This document shows positions 21,297 to 22,016 of a stretch of 22,016 bases of DNA, in pieces. Numbering within the stretch: position 1 is the stretch's first letter; each line of letters starts with the position of its first letter. Made by a program: the position numbers and the translations under genes. The notes below the pieces were generated by a model. That model searched no databases, was not told the origin of the DNA, and saw only the letters and a program-made list of their open reading frames with translations. The DNA is taken from positions 145,228-167,243 of the forward strand of contig DKZK01000035.1 in the NCBI GenBank assembly GCA_002493625.1, read 5' to 3'. This DNA is from Lachnospiraceae bacterium UBA7076 (GTDB taxonomy: Bacteria; Bacillota; Clostridia; Lachnospirales; Lachnospiraceae).

Positions 21297-21596
21297 ATGC
21301 AGGGGAACGGCTGCCTGAAAATAAATGATGATGAATTTTATTCATACAAAACAATGATAAGTGAAATGGCAGGTCTTTTGGAGGAAAAGCTGTCAGCATA
21401 TATGTATATTATGCAGACGGTGTGCAATGACGGCATAATATCGGGAAATGTACATGACAACCTTAAGGAATATATGGAAGCAGTAAGGCTTATGGAGGGA
21501 CAGCTGCTCCTGCTCAGTTCTGCACTAGGTTCCAATATTGATGCTTTTATTTCGGAAATAGATGAATTGGATAAAAATTTATATTACGGTTATTAA
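21297..21596 (+). CDS. Small helical protein, YwqI/WXG100-like
   Basis: This 99-residue protein appears to fold as two helices (about 10-45 and 50-92) around a short Gly-containing turn (DGIISGNV). The size and shape are typical of WXG100-related and DUF5344 proteins. A literal W-x-G motif is absent; the turn has S-G-N. No signal peptide or transmembrane segment is visible. It starts one base after the preceding stop, with GGGGAGA as ribosome binding site inside the end of that gene, so the two are coupled. A role as chaperone or co-secreted partner of a type VII effector is inferred. Confidence 0.7.
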   Translation: MQGNGCLKINDDEFYSYKTMISEMAGLLEEKLSAYMYIMQTVCNDGIISGNVHDNLKEYMEAVRLMEGQLLLLSSALGSNIDAFISEIDELDKNLYYGY

Positions 21597-21610
21597 CAGG
21601 GGGGAGACTT

Positions 21611-21910
21611 ATGGATAGTAAATCTGCAATACAGGTGAATTATGAAGTGCTTGATACGGAAATATTTAATCTGGCAAAGCTGAGGGAAGAATCAAAAACA
21701 GTCGTTAAAAATAAGTATCATGAGATAAAATCAGTATTTGAAGGTTCGGACAGCCTGACGGCGGAACAATTTTATGCCTCTGCCGATTTACTGTATTCGG
21801 TGGACGCCATCATGAATGACATGATAAATCAGACAATCATTTCCATGCAGTGTGTCAAGGCGGTCTTTCAGGATATGGATGCAAATATTGCTGAAAAACT
21901 GGGAGGATGA
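21611..21910 (+). CDS. Small helical protein, WXG100-like
   Basis: Another 99-residue two-helix protein. The first helix runs about 10-47, the turn is FEGSDSLTAEQFY (about 44-56), and a second helix covers about 57-95. The F-E-G at the turn stands where WXG100 proteins have W-x-G, which supports a distant relation. It ends in Leu-Gly-Gly. A GGGGGGAGA site precedes the ATG, and the gene lies 14 bases after the previous one. It probably belongs to the same secreted complex or effector-adaptor set. Confidence 0.7.
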   Translation: MDSKSAIQVNYEVLDTEIFNLAKLREESKTVVKNKYHEIKSVFEGSDSLTAEQFYASADLLYSVDAIMNDMINQTIISMQCVKAVFQDMDANIAEKLGG

Positions 21911-21914
21911 AAAT

Positions 21915-22016
21915 ATGGAAAGAGACTTTACGGAAGAAGTTGAACAGGAAATGCTGGAAATGTTAGATGCATATAATGATCTGGAAACCCTGCAGAATAC
22001 AGACGAAAAATGGAAT
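21915..22016 (+). CDS. Start of an acidic protein, cut by the window edge
   Basis: An ATG at 21915 follows GGGAGGATG, four bases after the preceding stop. It opens a frame that runs to the end of the window (34 codons). The visible part is strongly acidic and helical (EEVEQEMLEMLDAYNDLE). It is too short to identify. Its position suggests it is part of the same operon, where an effector or a further adaptor would be expected. Confidence 0.6.
   Translation, partial: MERDFTEEVEQEMLEMLDAYNDLETLQNTDEKWN

Overview
The window looks like a chromosome segment from a low-to-mid GC anaerobic Firmicute, most likely a member of Lachnospiraceae. The pointers are AGGAGG-type ribosome binding sites, a rubredoxin-first (reverse) rubrerythrin beside rubredoxin, a DUF6465-type protein with a Lys/Ala/Pro tail, and YwqH/YwqI-like small proteins. 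The family assignment is inference from gene content. All convincing genes are on the + strand.

Region by region. (1) 1-2155: a DJ-1/PfpI family protein followed closely by murF (peptidoglycan precursor ligase). (2) 2156-3072: an oxidative-stress pair, reverse rubrerythrin and rubredoxin, with a strong promoter, a PerR/Fur-like box and a clear terminator. (3) 3073-13140: the most unusual part. Three small paralogous genes of unknown function (the last two inside an exact 829-bp tandem duplication) lead directly into a 1467-residue RTX protein. It is followed by an HlyB-type ABC exporter and an HlyD-type adaptor. The exporter's N-terminal C39-like domain is cut by one in-frame TAA. The RTX protein carries a FrpC-like self-processing module with an Asp-Pro cleavage site, and three 170-residue RTX super-repeats. 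(4) 13141-18326: a Bat-type operon of MoxR ATPase, DUF58 protein, a one-TM protein, two membrane VWA proteins and a TPR protein. (5) 18360-19932: tRNA-Pro(CGG) and a membrane-anchored GH18 glycosidase with a chitin-binding-like module. (6) 20015-20652: a histone-H1-like, Lys/Ala/Pro-rich protein with its own promoter and terminator. (7) 20781 to the right edge: a new operon of small helical proteins resembling accessory proteins of type VII (WXG100/LXG) secretion loci, cut by the window edge.

How the genes may work together. In region 3 the small proteins share an N-terminal layout with the first ~110 residues of the RTX protein (an SDWI motif, then a YGxIS motif). Each small gene is followed immediately by the RTX gene or by a 10-codon remnant of its 5' end. 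This points to a repeatedly rearranged gene pair, small protein plus RTX protein, served by a dedicated HlyB/HlyD exporter in what appears to be a single-membrane bacterium. The role of the small proteins (partner, immunity factor or co-exported protein) cannot be read from the sequence. Almost every intergenic gap is short; no gene-free stretch exceeds 300 bases.
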